A stretch of 64,000 nucleotides of DNA, taken from assembly GCA_001465935.1 (NCBI GenBank), contig LNKV01000042.1, positions 481,633-545,632 of the forward strand. The letters are read 5' to 3'. The notes beneath the pieces are model-generated. The model was not told the DNA's origin. It was given only the letters and a program-made list of their open reading frames with translations, and made no database searches. How positions within the stretch are numbered: the stretch's first letter is position 1; each line of letters starts with the position of its first letter. Of this stretch, positions 1 to 10,176 are shown one piece after another. This DNA is from Clarireedia homoeocarpa (taxonomy: Eukaryota; Ascomycota; Leotiomycetes; Helotiales; Rutstroemiaceae). The translations under genes were made by a program, and so were the position numbers.

Positions 1-902
1 TTATTACTATTATTAGATAATTAATTAATTATTATAGATTATATAATAAATATAAGCTCTTAGTTAAAAATCTTATATATTAAGAGTTTATTATTTAATA
101 AGAATTTAATTCGAATAAAAAAGAAAAAGTTATTAATATATAGATAATCAACTATAAAATAGTTTTAGTTAAGTAAACCGGAATCTAGAGTAAATATAGT
201 ATATCCGATATAAGTATATAATACTTATATAACTAGAAAATCAATTTTAGAAACTATAAGTAAATAATCAATACTTTTTATATAAAGAGTATAAAGATTG
301 TAGTACGATCTTGTAATTAGAGAATAAAGATAATTTATATAATTAATATTAGATCTATACTTTACACGTGATTCCGGGTATTATATATAACCCTCGTACT
401 TCCCTATATAATATTACTTTTAGAGTATAACTTTATTAATCGTATTAATAAAATTAAACTAATAGATATTATTAATTCTCGAAATAATATAAAATAATCT
501 ATTATAAGATTATTATACTATTTATAAATACTAACTTATATTAAATATTCTATATTATAAATATTATAATTTTATATATATATAAATCTTATAAATTTTA
601 AATCTTTTTAATTTTCAATTTAATTTTTTTCGAATTTTTTATTTATTATTAAAATATTATTTTAAATAAATTAAATTATAATTTTAAAAATTTAATTTAT
701 TTTTATTATAAATTATTTTAAAATATATAAATTAATAATATATTATATTTATTTTTAAAATTATATAATTATATCTTTTAAAATCTCACTAAATAATTTT
801 AATAGATAGAACTAGTTTAAGTATTATTTATATACTTTCTTCGTTTTATTACACTTATACGTTTAAGGTATAATATACAACAATATCGTTTAGTTCTTTA
901 AT
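1..902. repeat. AT-rich RIP-like block at left edge
   Basis: This stretch is almost entirely A and T, rich in TpA, and has no believable reading frame on either strand. Its composition changes sharply at about 880-902, where the last codons of KGD2 begin. In Pezizomycotina this texture usually means repeated DNA mutated by RIP (C-to-T changes in duplicated sequence). I see no recognisable transposase or reverse transcriptase relic. The KGD2 3' untranslated region must lie inside or at the edge of this block. RIP origin is an inference from composition only. Confidence 0.7.
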
Positions 903-2405
903 CTATAGAAGCATTCTACGTGGATCTTCTATATATTCCTTAACCTTGACGAGGAATGATACGGCCTCTCTTCCATCCAGCAGACGGTGGTCATACGTCA
1001 AAGCCAAGTACATCATTGGTCGGATAACGATTTGACCATTGACAACAACAGGCTTGTCCTTAATAGCATGAAGACCCAAGACCGCAGTTTGGGGAAGATT
1101 AATGATAGGAGTACCCATCAATGAACCGAACACACCACCATTGCTGATAGTGAAAGTACCACCAGCCATGTCTTCAATTGTGAGTTTGTTGTCACGAGCC
1201 TAGGAGTAGTAAGCATAATTCAGAATAACGTGAGGTTTGGCTGTACCTTCTTGCCCAACTCAGCAATAGATTTCTCAATACCAATAAGATCCATGGTTTC
1301 CGTGTTTCGGACGACCGGAGTCACCAGACCCTTCTCAGTAGCTACTGCGACGCTTATATCAACGTAGTCTCTGTAGACAATAGTATCACCTCCGTTTGGT
1401 CCCTCAATAGATGCATTTACCGCAGGGATATCTCGCATGGCAAGCACGCAAGCACGGGAGAAGGCACTCATGAAACCAAGCTTGACACCAGTCTTCTTGA
1501 GTACATCATCCTTGTAAAGCTTTCTGAATTCCATTAGCGATGACATGTCCACCTCATTAAACGTCGTCAAGGATGCAGCCGTGTTCTGGGATTGCTTTAG
1601 ACGTTCAGCAATGCGTAGGCGCATGCGGTTCATTTTAACCTATGCGATGCGTCAATCGAAATCCATAGAGGTAAAGCTTGGATACTCACACGTCGCTCTT
1701 CACGGTTACCCAGAGCAGGACCAGAGCTGCTAGATGACTCCTTGCTTTTGGATTCGGACTGCTTCGGTTTTGGCGTCTCTTTTGATTCCGGCTTCTTCTC
1801 TTGTGGAGGTGGTGGAGGTGGACTTGATTCCTCCTTAGGTTTCGATTCTTCCTTCTTCGATGGCTCAGGATCCGACGATGTTGGCTGCTCCTTTGGAGCT
1901 GGTTCCTTGGCTTCCGAAGACGCTTCTTCCTTTCCACCACCCGATGGAGCACCTCCGAGTTCGAGAAGAACCAAATCTTGGCCTACAGTGACAGTATCTT
2001 CCTCGTTTGCCAGATACTCCTTTATGGTACCAGCTTCGGGTGCGTTGACGGCTACATCAATCTACAAGCTCCATTGTTAGCTCGGATCCATCGTCTCTTT
2101 TCAAGCGCAGGTAAACACACTTTGTCCGTCTCGATTGTAGCGATTTCCTCGTCCTGCTCAACATAATCACCAATTTGCTTCGACCACTGTTTTAGTGTAC
2201 CCTCAGAGATCGATTCTGCCATCTCTGGCACTTTGACAACCTTGTCGGCATAGTTGCGGAATTGCTGGATGACCGGGAATGGGTACCTCAATTGTGGTGC
2301 TGCCGCATGTTGAGCCCGCAAAAATCGGGAGGCTACTAAAACCCTCCTTGTGAGCATTTCGATAAAGGTCGCAACAGCAATAGGAAAAGTATGAGGAGAA
2401 TCCAA
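903..2405 (-). CDS. KGD2: dihydrolipoamide succinyltransferase (E2 of 2-oxoglutarate dehydrogenase)
   Basis: This is the TCA-cycle E2 enzyme that transfers succinyl groups from lipoamide to CoA in the mitochondrial matrix. Four exons join in frame: 2121-2405 (or from 2357), 1690-2061, 1247-1639 and 903-1199. The N-terminus is basic, like a mitochondrial presequence. The better start is probably the internal Met at 2357 (MLTRRVLVASRF), giving 432 residues; the upstream Met at 2405 adds 16 residues. The lipoyl domain carries the lysine to be lipoylated in IETDKI, built across the first intron. A Pro/Ser/Lys/Glu-rich linker replaces an obvious E1/E3-binding domain, as in other eukaryotic KGD2 proteins. 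The catalytic domain follows, with the terminal motif YDHRLLDGREA holding the active-site His and Asp. The 3' end abuts the AT-rich block. Identity is secure. Confidence 0.93.
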
Positions 2406-2781
2406 GGGACGAAGGGGGAGAATTGAGAAGGTTGACAGAAAGAATGAAAGTAGATCTTAAAGTTGGAGATCAACAATCGGATAAATAAAGATTACCTAGG
2501 TTTTGCGTATGATGTCTTTTCCGGGTTCGCGAATTTTTGAAGCGATGACAGGACCCGCTATCCGCATTCTGCCCGAATTTGGTCAACCTCCACTCCACTA
2601 ATTATTCTGTCTACCACACCACCACCAACCACATCGGAGGCATCCTGAAGCAATATCAGATATCATCACGATCTAAACAGTAATCCCTAGGGGTACTCAA
2701 GGCAGTATAAAGGGTTGCTCAAAAACAAAAGACGTCGGACGCTGCCCGCATTCAGGTTGCGCTCTAAAGACAACAGACGCA
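2406..2781. promoter_or_regulatory. divergent promoter of KGD2 and the complex I subunit
   Basis: These 376 bp separate the starts of two divergently transcribed mitochondrial-energy genes, KGD2 on the left and the B22-type complex I subunit on the right. No element was recognised with certainty. Shared control of two respiratory genes is plausible but inferred only from the arrangement. Confidence 0.4.
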
Positions 2782-3299
2782 ATGTCTACCAAACAAGTTG
2801 TATCGTGAGTATTGCAGCCAATGACCAAATATCAATGCTAATATGTCTATTTGTAGGTCACTTTATCGACGGTCTCTCAAGCTTTCTCTCGACTGGTGTG
2901 TCAATCGATATCTCTGGAGGGGTCAGGCCTTGTACATTCGATCACTGTTTGAAGCGAACAAGAACATCAACGATCCAAGACAACAACGGGCGAGTTCCCC
3001 AATTCGTATCTCAGAGAGGAAATTCTAATACAGGAGTCTGCAGGCGCTGTTTAAGGAAGCAGAGGATTTGCTTATAAAGTGGAAACATCCTGATCCATAC
3101 CGTCCACCAACTGCACCTGGAGGTAAGATCTCACAACCTTTTACATATATTTCATTCTCACATCCTAACCTATTTGATAGGATCCAAGTACGAGCGAAAT
3201 CTGCCTTCACCCATTCTGGACCGTAAGTAAACCATGCATCCGCCCTAATTCTACAATTGACTTACAACCTCATCAGCCCCACCACATATGGATCTGTAG
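2782..3299 (+). CDS. NADH:ubiquinone oxidoreductase B22-type subunit (NDUFB9, LYR protein)
   Basis: This is a small accessory subunit of mitochondrial complex I from the LYR family (Complex1_LYR). Five exons give 99 residues: 2782-2804, 2857-2989, 3044-3122, 3181-3222 and 3277-3299. The LYR motif is at about residues 9-13 (SLYRR). The family pattern RGQALYIRSLFEANKN follows, then a C-terminal KWKHPDPYRPPTAPGGSKYE stretch. The second intron (2990-3043) must begin with GC rather than GT. Only that junction joins DPRQQR to ALFKEAEDLL in frame, and every GT donor nearby gives a stop or the wrong frame. Exon lengths with this choice total exactly 300 nt. Automated callers that require GT-AG are likely to truncate this gene at about 3028. 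Identity is good; the exact start rests on the short first exon. Confidence 0.85.
2990..3043 (+). other. GC-AG intron in the complex I B22 subunit gene
   Basis: The intron starts GCGAGT after CGG and ends CTGCAG. A CTAAT branch-like site lies at 3024-3028. The first AG downstream (about 3033) is too close to the branch site, so the second AG at 3042-3043 is used. The evidence is the reading frame and protein-family continuity; there is no transcript data. Confidence 0.75.
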
Positions 3300-3763
3300 G
3301 TAGCTTGGAAAGCTTTCGAAATAGGGTAAAAACGAGGAATCTGTACATAGCAGGGAATAATCAATGATACTTGAGTGATCATTCAAAAGTTTACCTTAGA
3401 GCACGGGTGAGAGTGAAGTTAGGGTACCTTCGAACAATGTTGTTGGGAGGTGTTTAGAAGACTATCTCGTTATTTATGTTTGTAGATGAAAGGTTGACCC
3501 CGAGCGTCTTCTGCGACCCAGATGACGATGTAGCATTTTATCCCGGCCGTCACATAAAAATGCAAGAGGTAGATGAATCTTGATTAATGAATGATCATTT
3601 GGATTTTCATTCATAAGATTGATTCAGAAAGCAATCCTAATCCATTGCCATGGATTTTAATGTACAACCGGAACGCGAAAAGGAACCATAACCCAGACCC
3701 ATACGACACCCCATTATCATAAAAGCAGACCATCTCAGAAAGCTAACAGCACGAAAAGAAAAT
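3300..3763. other. convergent 3' intergenic region
   Basis: These 464 bp lie between the tail-to-tail ends of the complex I subunit gene and histone H2A. They should hold both 3' untranslated regions. I see no gene or repeat. An imperfect ATGAATCTTGATTAATGAAT-like inverted stretch near 3570-3600 is too weak to call. Confidence 0.4.
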
Positions 3764-4337
3764 CTATAGCTCCTGGCTGGTAGGTTTTCCACCTGTAGGC
3801 TTGGCGGTCTTCTTTGGGAGAAGGTCTAGAGAGAGTTAGAAACGGTAATGTAGGGTGTATGGCGATGAAAGACTCACTTTGGTGGATGTTTGGCAAGACA
3901 CCACCTTGTGCGATAGTGACGTGTCCCAGCAGCTTGTTCAACTCCTCATCGTTTCTAATGGCGAGTTGGAGATGACGGGGGATGATACGGGTCTTCTTGT
4001 TGTCGCGAGCAGCGTTACCAGCCAACTCGAGAATTTCAGCCGCAAGATATTCGAGAACTGCAGCTAGGTAGACGGGAGCACCTGTTCAAAAGACGCGTTA
4101 GAATTGCACAGGACGCGATTTTATAGTAAACTTACCAGCACCAACACGTTGAGCGTAGTTTCCTTTTCGGAGAAGACGGTGGACACGACCAACTGGGAAT
4201 GCGAGACCAGCCTTGGATGAACGACTGCAGATGGGTTAGAAATGTCGCGTTCAAGGTAAAAATTGAGCTGGGAGAACAAACCTTTGCGCGTTCTTGCTCG
4301 CTGCTCCGGCCTTGCCTCCTGACTTTCCTCCTGACAT
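3764..4337 (-). CDS. histone H2A
   Basis: Core nucleosomal histone H2A of 136 residues. Four exons join in frame: 4282-4337, 4136-4224, 3878-4081 and 3764-3825. The N-terminal tail reads [11 protein letters not shown]. The histone fold includes [20 protein letters not shown], the acidic-patch helix [20 protein letters not shown] and the docking segment. The C-terminus ends in SQEL, the SQ-E/D-aliphatic motif phosphorylated after DNA breaks. As in yeast, this canonical H2A therefore also does the H2A.X job. Start and stop are clear. The expected divergent partner H2B lies 4.7 kb away at 9085 instead of next door. A CCAAT box lies 213 bp upstream of the start. Confidence 0.97.
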
Positions 4338-4549
4338 CTTGATGGATTATTTGGGGTGTTTAAAAGACGTGAGTGGGTTGGTATGAAGTTGAATGGGTTG
4401 ACGAGCTGAGGTGGTTAATGTTATTGTGTTTGTGGATGGTTGATAAAATAGTTTCGCGGACGAACAATTGATTATATGCACGGAACTTCGCGTCAATCAC
4501 TCGACTACGCTAAGTCCTCTTTCGGCTCACCCTATTCTGGATTTTCGAG

Positions 4550-4561
4550 CCAATCAGAAAT
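4550..4561. promoter_or_regulatory. CCAAT box of histone H2A promoter
   Basis: The sequence around this site reads AGCCAATCAGAA. The same 12-bp word appears in inverted orientation upstream of H2B (ATTGG at 8891-8895), at a similar distance from that gene's start (about 190-215 bp). CCAAT elements are common in histone promoters. The mirrored placement fits a once-shared divergent promoter. Confidence 0.6.
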
Positions 4562-6476
4562 AAAATTTGTAATAATAAGCTATACCAAAAATATTTAACT
4601 ACAAAGTAGATGATAAACTTCGGTCAAGCAGAATCAATGAATTCCGACAATTGACCTTCTTCCTGCAGTGACTGTACTTGTACTGCACAGTACATATTTT
4701 ATTTTATTTCATTTTATTTCATTTTATTACTTTATTTTATAATCGTGGCTCATTGCTCAACTGCTACATCACTTCTGGAACTCATCTGATTCTTTCCCCA
4801 AGCCTCCAAACATGCAAGATGAACACTGCAAAATTCCACATATCCTCACACGGTCTCTATTGCTCTGTACTTATTTATACCTGTTCTGTGCATAATATGA
4901 GATGGATTGTAAAATATGACCTTGCGACATCCCACCACCAAACCCATTCCTCTCTGCATACCCACAAAATAATGCGGATAACATATGAAGGCGGAAGGCG
5001 GTGAAGGGCATGCTCCAGATGATCAATCAGCGAGCTAGAATCGACTGAAGCCGGCTCTAGGAACTTGGGTCCCTTCGATGACGAACTTCGAATTGACCAT
5101 TTCTTACTTGTTATAAGTTATGTTCCAGAATTAATCGCTATTCTCATAGTGACCTAGCGTATAGCCAACTTGTAAACTTAAGATAATTAACATGGAAAAT
5201 GGTATAAAACAGCCGAGTATATGTTATCCTTCACGCGTCTAAATAGATAGACCTCCGACCTTTGGGTCTTACATTTAGTTATCAAGTCCCTCAAGAAGCT
5301 CGGCATGTAACTTCGTAGCGCTCTTCAACCTTGATGAACCGGAGAAGTTTTTCTTATGCAATTCTTAATACAAGTTGTGAAGCTCTCGAATGCCCCACAG
5401 CCCTCGGCATTTACACCCGGTTGTGATGACGTTCTCTCTGCATGAACACACGGCTTGTGTGTCTGGTGCTCGCTGATTCCTCTCACCAACCTAACAAACC
5501 TTCTCGCATGCTGCTGATTTCGATGTTGGACAAATAATCCCGCGGCGACGACTTGTCTTTGCGCTTTCAATTGCACTAGACTGCGGAGATTACAAGGTCT
5601 AGCTTCCTTGATCCCGAAGTAATTGAGATCAACAGACTGTGCTGCTGGATTACTGTTTGGTTGCGGGTCGTAGCGAGTGAGGGGTTTGGTGTCTAGTGCT
5701 TGGTGGATTTTATAACAGGTCATCCAGACTATTGATAGGAAGGCATGTTCCTGGATATACTCCAGCACAAAACTAGTTTTTTAATAGTGAATGTGGGTTT
5801 CTACTGCCTTGCTAATCTAACTGCTGACAATATACAATAGATGCGATTAAGATACAACTAAGGTACGGTTGTCGTTTCGAATTTCTAGAAAGTCTGGCAG
5901 TTCAACGTTAGCTCGGGAGAAATAGAAGACGTGAAATATAAGCACATCTTGAGGGTCCATGTTCTAGGTTCGTGTACTAATATTGCGCTCCCTAGAATAG
6001 GAAATGGGACTTGCTCATACCTAGGCATGTCTCGAATGCTGATCCTCGTCGCCAGCGTCACTCCTTGGACCAGGAACGAAGAATAAGCTGTCTCCTTTCC
6101 CCTCATCATATAGAGATGGGTTGATTGGCAGAGGATTAATTTCATCAAAAGTAAAGCCTTGTCAGTCAACTCCACTCCCCACGGCATCTTCCACTTGGTG
6201 GCAGCAGTTCTTTGAAGTGGTGTACGAAGTGGTTCTATAAATATAGTGCGTTATCTTCAATATTGATGTCTCCAGCGTTACCTTAACGTGGTAGTTCACT
6301 GCAGAATCTATTCTGGTGGGTGTAGAGACTTTCTTTTTTCTTGAAAATCTTTGGACGCTGAGAACATTCAACTCTATATATATTTTATACTCGATCCCGT
6401 GCAGTAGAATCACTTTCCCGCGACATGATTTGAAAGATCATCACTTTTCAGATTCTTAGCAATTGGGTAGCTATAT
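4562..6476. other. intergenic DNA with no supported gene
   Basis: This is moderately AT-rich DNA between the H2A promoter and the LTR. Minus-strand open frames at 5325-5768 and 5885-6413 have no domain I can name. A plausible intron (GTAACG to TTTATAG, about 6240-6286 on the minus strand) lies between parts of them, so a decayed multi-exon gene is possible but unproven. A low-complexity TTTTATTTTATTTCATTTTA tract lies at about 4697-4740. Confidence 0.3.
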
Positions 6477-6845
6477 TGTTACGAATCTTGTCTTCTGAGT
6501 CACGTGGAAGTGGTCAGGTCACGGGATACTAATAGTCGGCGGACCTAATAGTATTATCGTAGGTTTATTATTGAAAACAGTCACACAGGAAATCGATGAT
6601 AGTAATAGTAGGTAACAAGTTGTAACTGAAGTTAATCAATTGAGTTGAGCACGAAGCTCTATATACTAAGGAAATACTATCTGCTTATATAGATCTTCGT
6701 TCTTATTGTGTATGCCCTTGTTGGCTCGCTGAAATTTCATCGAGCTGTCGAGCCGTCGAGCAGTATTACACAATTCCCTGCCTGAGGTTCTACTAGTTGC
6801 CTTGCAACCTGAGCCTAAGGTCCTCAGGCCTTATAGGTCGTAACA
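6477..6845. mobile_element. LTR (solo or truncated retrotransposon end)
   Basis: This is a 369-bp unit bounded by perfect 8-bp inverted termini, TGTTACGA at 6477-6484 and TCGTAACA at 6838-6845, the TG...CA ends typical of LTRs. Inside are TATA-like tracts near 6660-6695 and a mixed-composition 3' part (GAGCTGTCGAGCCGTCGAGC). The flanking bases (TATAT on the left, ATAAA on the right) are not a clean target-site duplication. The right flank passes straight into an AT-rich block starting with a TGG triplet a few bases in, as a primer-binding site might. It may therefore be a 5' LTR followed by a RIP-degraded internal fragment rather than a true solo LTR. No second copy is in the window. Confidence 0.65.
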
Positions 6846-7130
6846 ATAAAATGGTTTTTAAATAAAATAATAAGTTTTATTTAATAATTTATTTATAATA
6901 TTTACTTATAAATATATATAAAGATATAATATTAATTAAATATTAATTCAATAAGACTTATAATATTAAATTTATTTACAAAGTTTATTTAATCTATTTA
7001 CTTTATAATATAAAACTAGAGTAATTTATTTTAATATTTTAATAAGTTTAAAAAGCGATATCTATCTTTAATATACTTAAATTTATTTAAGACAATATAA
7101 AGGAGATTGCTAGAATACTATTCTAGAGTC
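6846..7130. repeat. AT-rich RIP-like block next to the LTR
   Basis: The DNA becomes almost pure A/T immediately after the LTR and returns to ordinary composition near 7130. The texture matches 1-902. The simplest reading is the RIP-mutated internal remnant of the same retroelement, or another degraded repeat it inserted into. No protein similarity is recognisable. Confidence 0.6.
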
Positions 7131-7692
7131 GGATATACTATATTTACTCTGTAACAGGAGTTTTCAATCTATCAACGAAACTATACTACACTAACGCAGA
7201 GTTTACGGCTATAGTGACCAACACCACAACGTGCTAATGTTCTACCGCAGCGTCTTATCGCGGAAACAAGAAAGCAGGCTAAGTTGTTTAAGTTCTTGAC
7301 TTATATACATCTGTCTAGAACGACTTTGTTGAGCAAACTGCTTAATAGGCCCACCAAGTAAACCGCCCCTGAATTCGAGCCGCGTTTCCATTATCGTGCC
7401 TGCCAGAACAACGAGTTTGTATGGGAACAATCACAGATAAGACCGAAGTATAACAGGCCAGCAACATTCTGAGCGTTTGTGATCCTTATAGTCTCGAAAA
7501 GCCTGCGGCTAAAGCTTATTTTCTGTCAGGTACATGCGGAAAAGGAATGCACAATGGAAGCTGGAGCAGCAACTATTGGACCTTTCATCACTCTACAGTA
7601 CAGTGTCCGAAAACAGATCAAGATCCACTTATAGGTAGTGCTTGTGTATTGACTTTGAGCTTGAACATTAGCCAACTAAACATAGGCACACT
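7131..7692. other. intergenic DNA, nothing recognised
   Basis: This is ordinary-composition DNA between the AT-rich block and the doubtful gene at 7693-8340. Short open frames on both strands have no domain signature. I see no promoter or repeat structure I can support. Confidence 0.3.
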
Positions 7693-8340
7693 TCACCTCA
7701 ATATCATCTCAAACACCTCTACTTCCACCATAACCAACACGACCAGCGCTTGCGTCATCGCGATCAATGTATTTTTTGTTTTTTTGCTTATGGACAGGGA
7801 GTGTAAAAGATGTCGTGACTTTAGCGTATGACCGCCAGGAGTTGCACTTCCAGTAGGTCTTCCCAGAGCCCGAATAGCATCTTTGTTGAGATCAGCCAAG
7901 CTGTAAACATGCTGGATTATAGGCTGACCTGGAAGAACTTTCGATGGCTTGATTGGCGCTGGCTTCATATCCTTATATTTTCTGCCACGCCCCAGGGTCA
8001 TAAACATGGTGATTGTGTAATGAAGGGTGTCGACGGCTGCACTTCTTACCACTCGTCTTATTGACCACGATTTCAAGTGGAGGCTATCAAACCCCACCTC
8101 CCACACCGGCATTTCCATCACCGGAGCCTTTGTAGCATCTTGTTGGGCTGCCTCAAGTTGACGCTGCAGCAAAACTAGGCTCTGATCAATTCCATCAAGC
8201 ACTTCGAGAGGCTTGCTTTTCAAATCCAGGACACGTTGATCAAGGGCTGCTTGTTGCTCTGCATCAACTGTGTCAGCCCAGCTATTGTCAGGTTCCTTCC
8301 CAATCGACGTTCCTTACCTGCTGTTGAGCGATGAAGCCAT
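7693..8340 (-). CDS. hypothetical protein, two exons, doubtful
   Basis: I do not recognise this protein. A possible ATG at 8338-8340 (MASSLNSS) is followed by a GTAAGG...CAATAG intron of only 36 nt, which is unusually short. It leads in frame into about 200 residues. The first part is a Glu/Gln-rich likely helix (DAEQQAALDQRVLDLKSK, then LVLLQRQLEAAQQD). A mixed region containing MPVWEVGFDSLHLKSW and GRGRKYKDMKPAPIK follows. The extreme C-terminus (VVLVMVEVEVFEMILR) looks like read-through of non-coding sequence, so a further intron may be missed. It sits in the segment that separates H2A and H2B, close to transposon debris. It could be a lineage-specific gene, a pseudogene fragment or chance. 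Confidence 0.3.
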
Positions 8341-9084
8341 TTGCGAACACGTTTCATAGTGTCTGAAGGCATTTACGTGTAAAACCCATGGTTAGATCAA
8401 TGTTCGGAGAGTGTCAGGACTGCTGTATTAATCTAGCGTGAACTTTCAATTATGCAAGACATGAAGCACGACTGGAGTTGGAGATCTCCTCTCATGGTGC
8501 TACTACGCGCGAGCGCGGGGTAGGAGACATACAACTTGGGAGAAATTGTGTGCTCGCTGTCGCAAAGACCAGTCACGTGGAAAGAGATTATATCCTCATA
8601 CTTCAAAATTCACTATCCGCCAAGATGCCAAATGGTTAGTGCTCACCATTGAACAAATTTCTCGATTGAGCAATGATGTACACAACTCCCTGGGACATTC
8701 TCAGAAGAAGGAGCTGGAGGTACATTCGACAAATGGGTTCGCCTTATTTGCTTCTAGGAGCATGCAATTACTTGTTAATGATTCTGGGTAGATAAATCCC
8801 ATTATGTATGGTTGCAGTGCAAACCGGGCAAGAACAGAAAAGGTTAGTTTCTAATCAACATAATTGAGTTAAATCAAAAAGTATTTTCTGATTGGCTGAG
8901 CACAGACCATGGTGATGCTGCGAGTTTCTTCTTACGCGACGCCGAAAATATAAGAAGTGCCTCTCCCCAAACTTTCCATTTATCAATCAACAACTCAAAA
9001 AAACAATTCTCTATTCCCAACGCACGACATTGTGTTCCATCCACTTCAACCAAACTTACGTTTCTAAACCCCCAACTCTTCAAA
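8341..9084. promoter_or_regulatory. histone H2B upstream region
   Basis: This 744-bp region ends at the H2B start. A CCAAT box in reverse orientation (ATTGG at 8891-8895, within TTCTGATTGGCT) is about 190 bp upstream of the ATG. It is the exact inverse of the word found upstream of H2A. The final 150 bp before the ATG are C/A-rich, like a fungal 5' untranslated region. Nothing else was recognised; an 81-codon open frame at 8546-8791 has no support. Confidence 0.55.
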
Positions 9085-9694
9085 ATGCCACCAAAGCCAG
9101 CATCAAAGGCCCCAGCCCCCACCACCGCCTCCAAGGTAAATACAATCCCCGACTTTTGACCATTCTCAAGTTCTAACCATCCCGCAGGCACCCAAAACCC
9201 CAAAGGAAGCCGGAAAGAAGACAACCACACCAGCTGATGGAAAGAAGAAGCGCAAGGTCCGCAAGGAAACCTATTCTTCATATATCTACAAAGGTATGTT
9301 GGATGTTTGGGCGCGTTCTAGACGCGTTCTGCTGCGACTTTTGTCGCGTTTCGCACTTCATCTATATACTAACGATTATCCATTACAGTCCTTAAGCAAG
9401 TTCACCCAGATACCGGTATCTCCAACAGAGCCATGTCCATCTTGAACTCTTTCGTCAACGATATCTTCGAGCGTGTCGCTACAGAAGCCTCAAAGCTGGC
9501 CGCATACAACAAGAAGTCAACCATTTCATCGCGAGAGATCCAAACCTCGTATGTACAATCGCAATGGCGTCTATTCAATCCATTCTAACAAGTTTTCCTT
9601 TAGTGTCCGCCTTATCCTCCCTGGTGAACTTGCCAAACATGCCGTCTCAGAAGGTACCAAGGCTGTCACCAAGTACTCTTCCAGCACGAAATAA
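9085..9694 (+). CDS. histone H2B
   Basis: Core histone H2B of 135 residues. Four exons sum to 408 nt: 9085-9135, 9188-9293, 9389-9548 and 9604-9694. The tail is Pro/Ala/Lys-rich ([14 protein letters not shown]). The fold then starts at [21 protein letters not shown] and continues through [21 protein letters not shown] and [20 protein letters not shown]. The C-terminus, [10 protein letters not shown], contains the lysine ubiquitylated by Rad6/Bre1 in other fungi. It is transcribed away from H2A, consistent with the usual divergent H2A-H2B pair, but is separated from it by 4.7 kb of intervening DNA. Confidence 0.97.
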
Positions 9695-10176
9695 TTTGTC
9701 TTTTCTTTGGGGGTTATGGGAATATCGGATATGCTTAGGGTCATCTCACGGATGATGACTGTTGTCGTTCGAGGACCTGGGGTTTTCTTTTAATGCGTTA
9801 TGGATGGTCTGCTTTTTACGGGGGCAAATGTCTTCACGGTCTGCTTTAGGGGTATGAGGCTGTACAATAAATGTCTTCACATCAGAATAGGGAATTCAGA
9901 GGACGGAATCCTTAACGGAATCAAACTTCAATAATGTCATCAACTTGAGACCATTTCTGATTTTATGGTGCCAAACACGACCTCTACACGACAACGCGAC
10001 TGCAAATCCCCACAGATTCCTCACATCTTTCGATTAAATAGCACAACAAAAGTGCGACTAATTTCGATTGTTTATACAGCTATGATATCATGGATATCGC
10101 CACTTGAGACATTGTTGGCTTTCGAAAAATACATGAATATTTGATTTCGAGTAACGGCACAGAACAAGTAATGTTC
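9695..10176. other. convergent 3' intergenic region
   Basis: This is the 482-bp tail-to-tail spacer between H2B and the R3H/G-patch gene. I see no gene or repeat. It should hold the two 3' untranslated regions. Confidence 0.4.

Noticed and set aside
1742..2080. 112-codon Gly/Ser-rich plus-strand frame
   Set aside because: It is a shadow of the Pro/Lys/Ser linker of KGD2.
4678..5004. 108-codon plus-strand frame after the H2A promoter
   Set aside because: It begins in a TTTTATTTCATT low-complexity tract and has no domain or codon pattern of a gene.
8546..8791. 81-codon plus-strand frame with CARCRK start
   Set aside because: A CxxC alone is not enough to call a zinc protein; no second Cys pair or family pattern follows.
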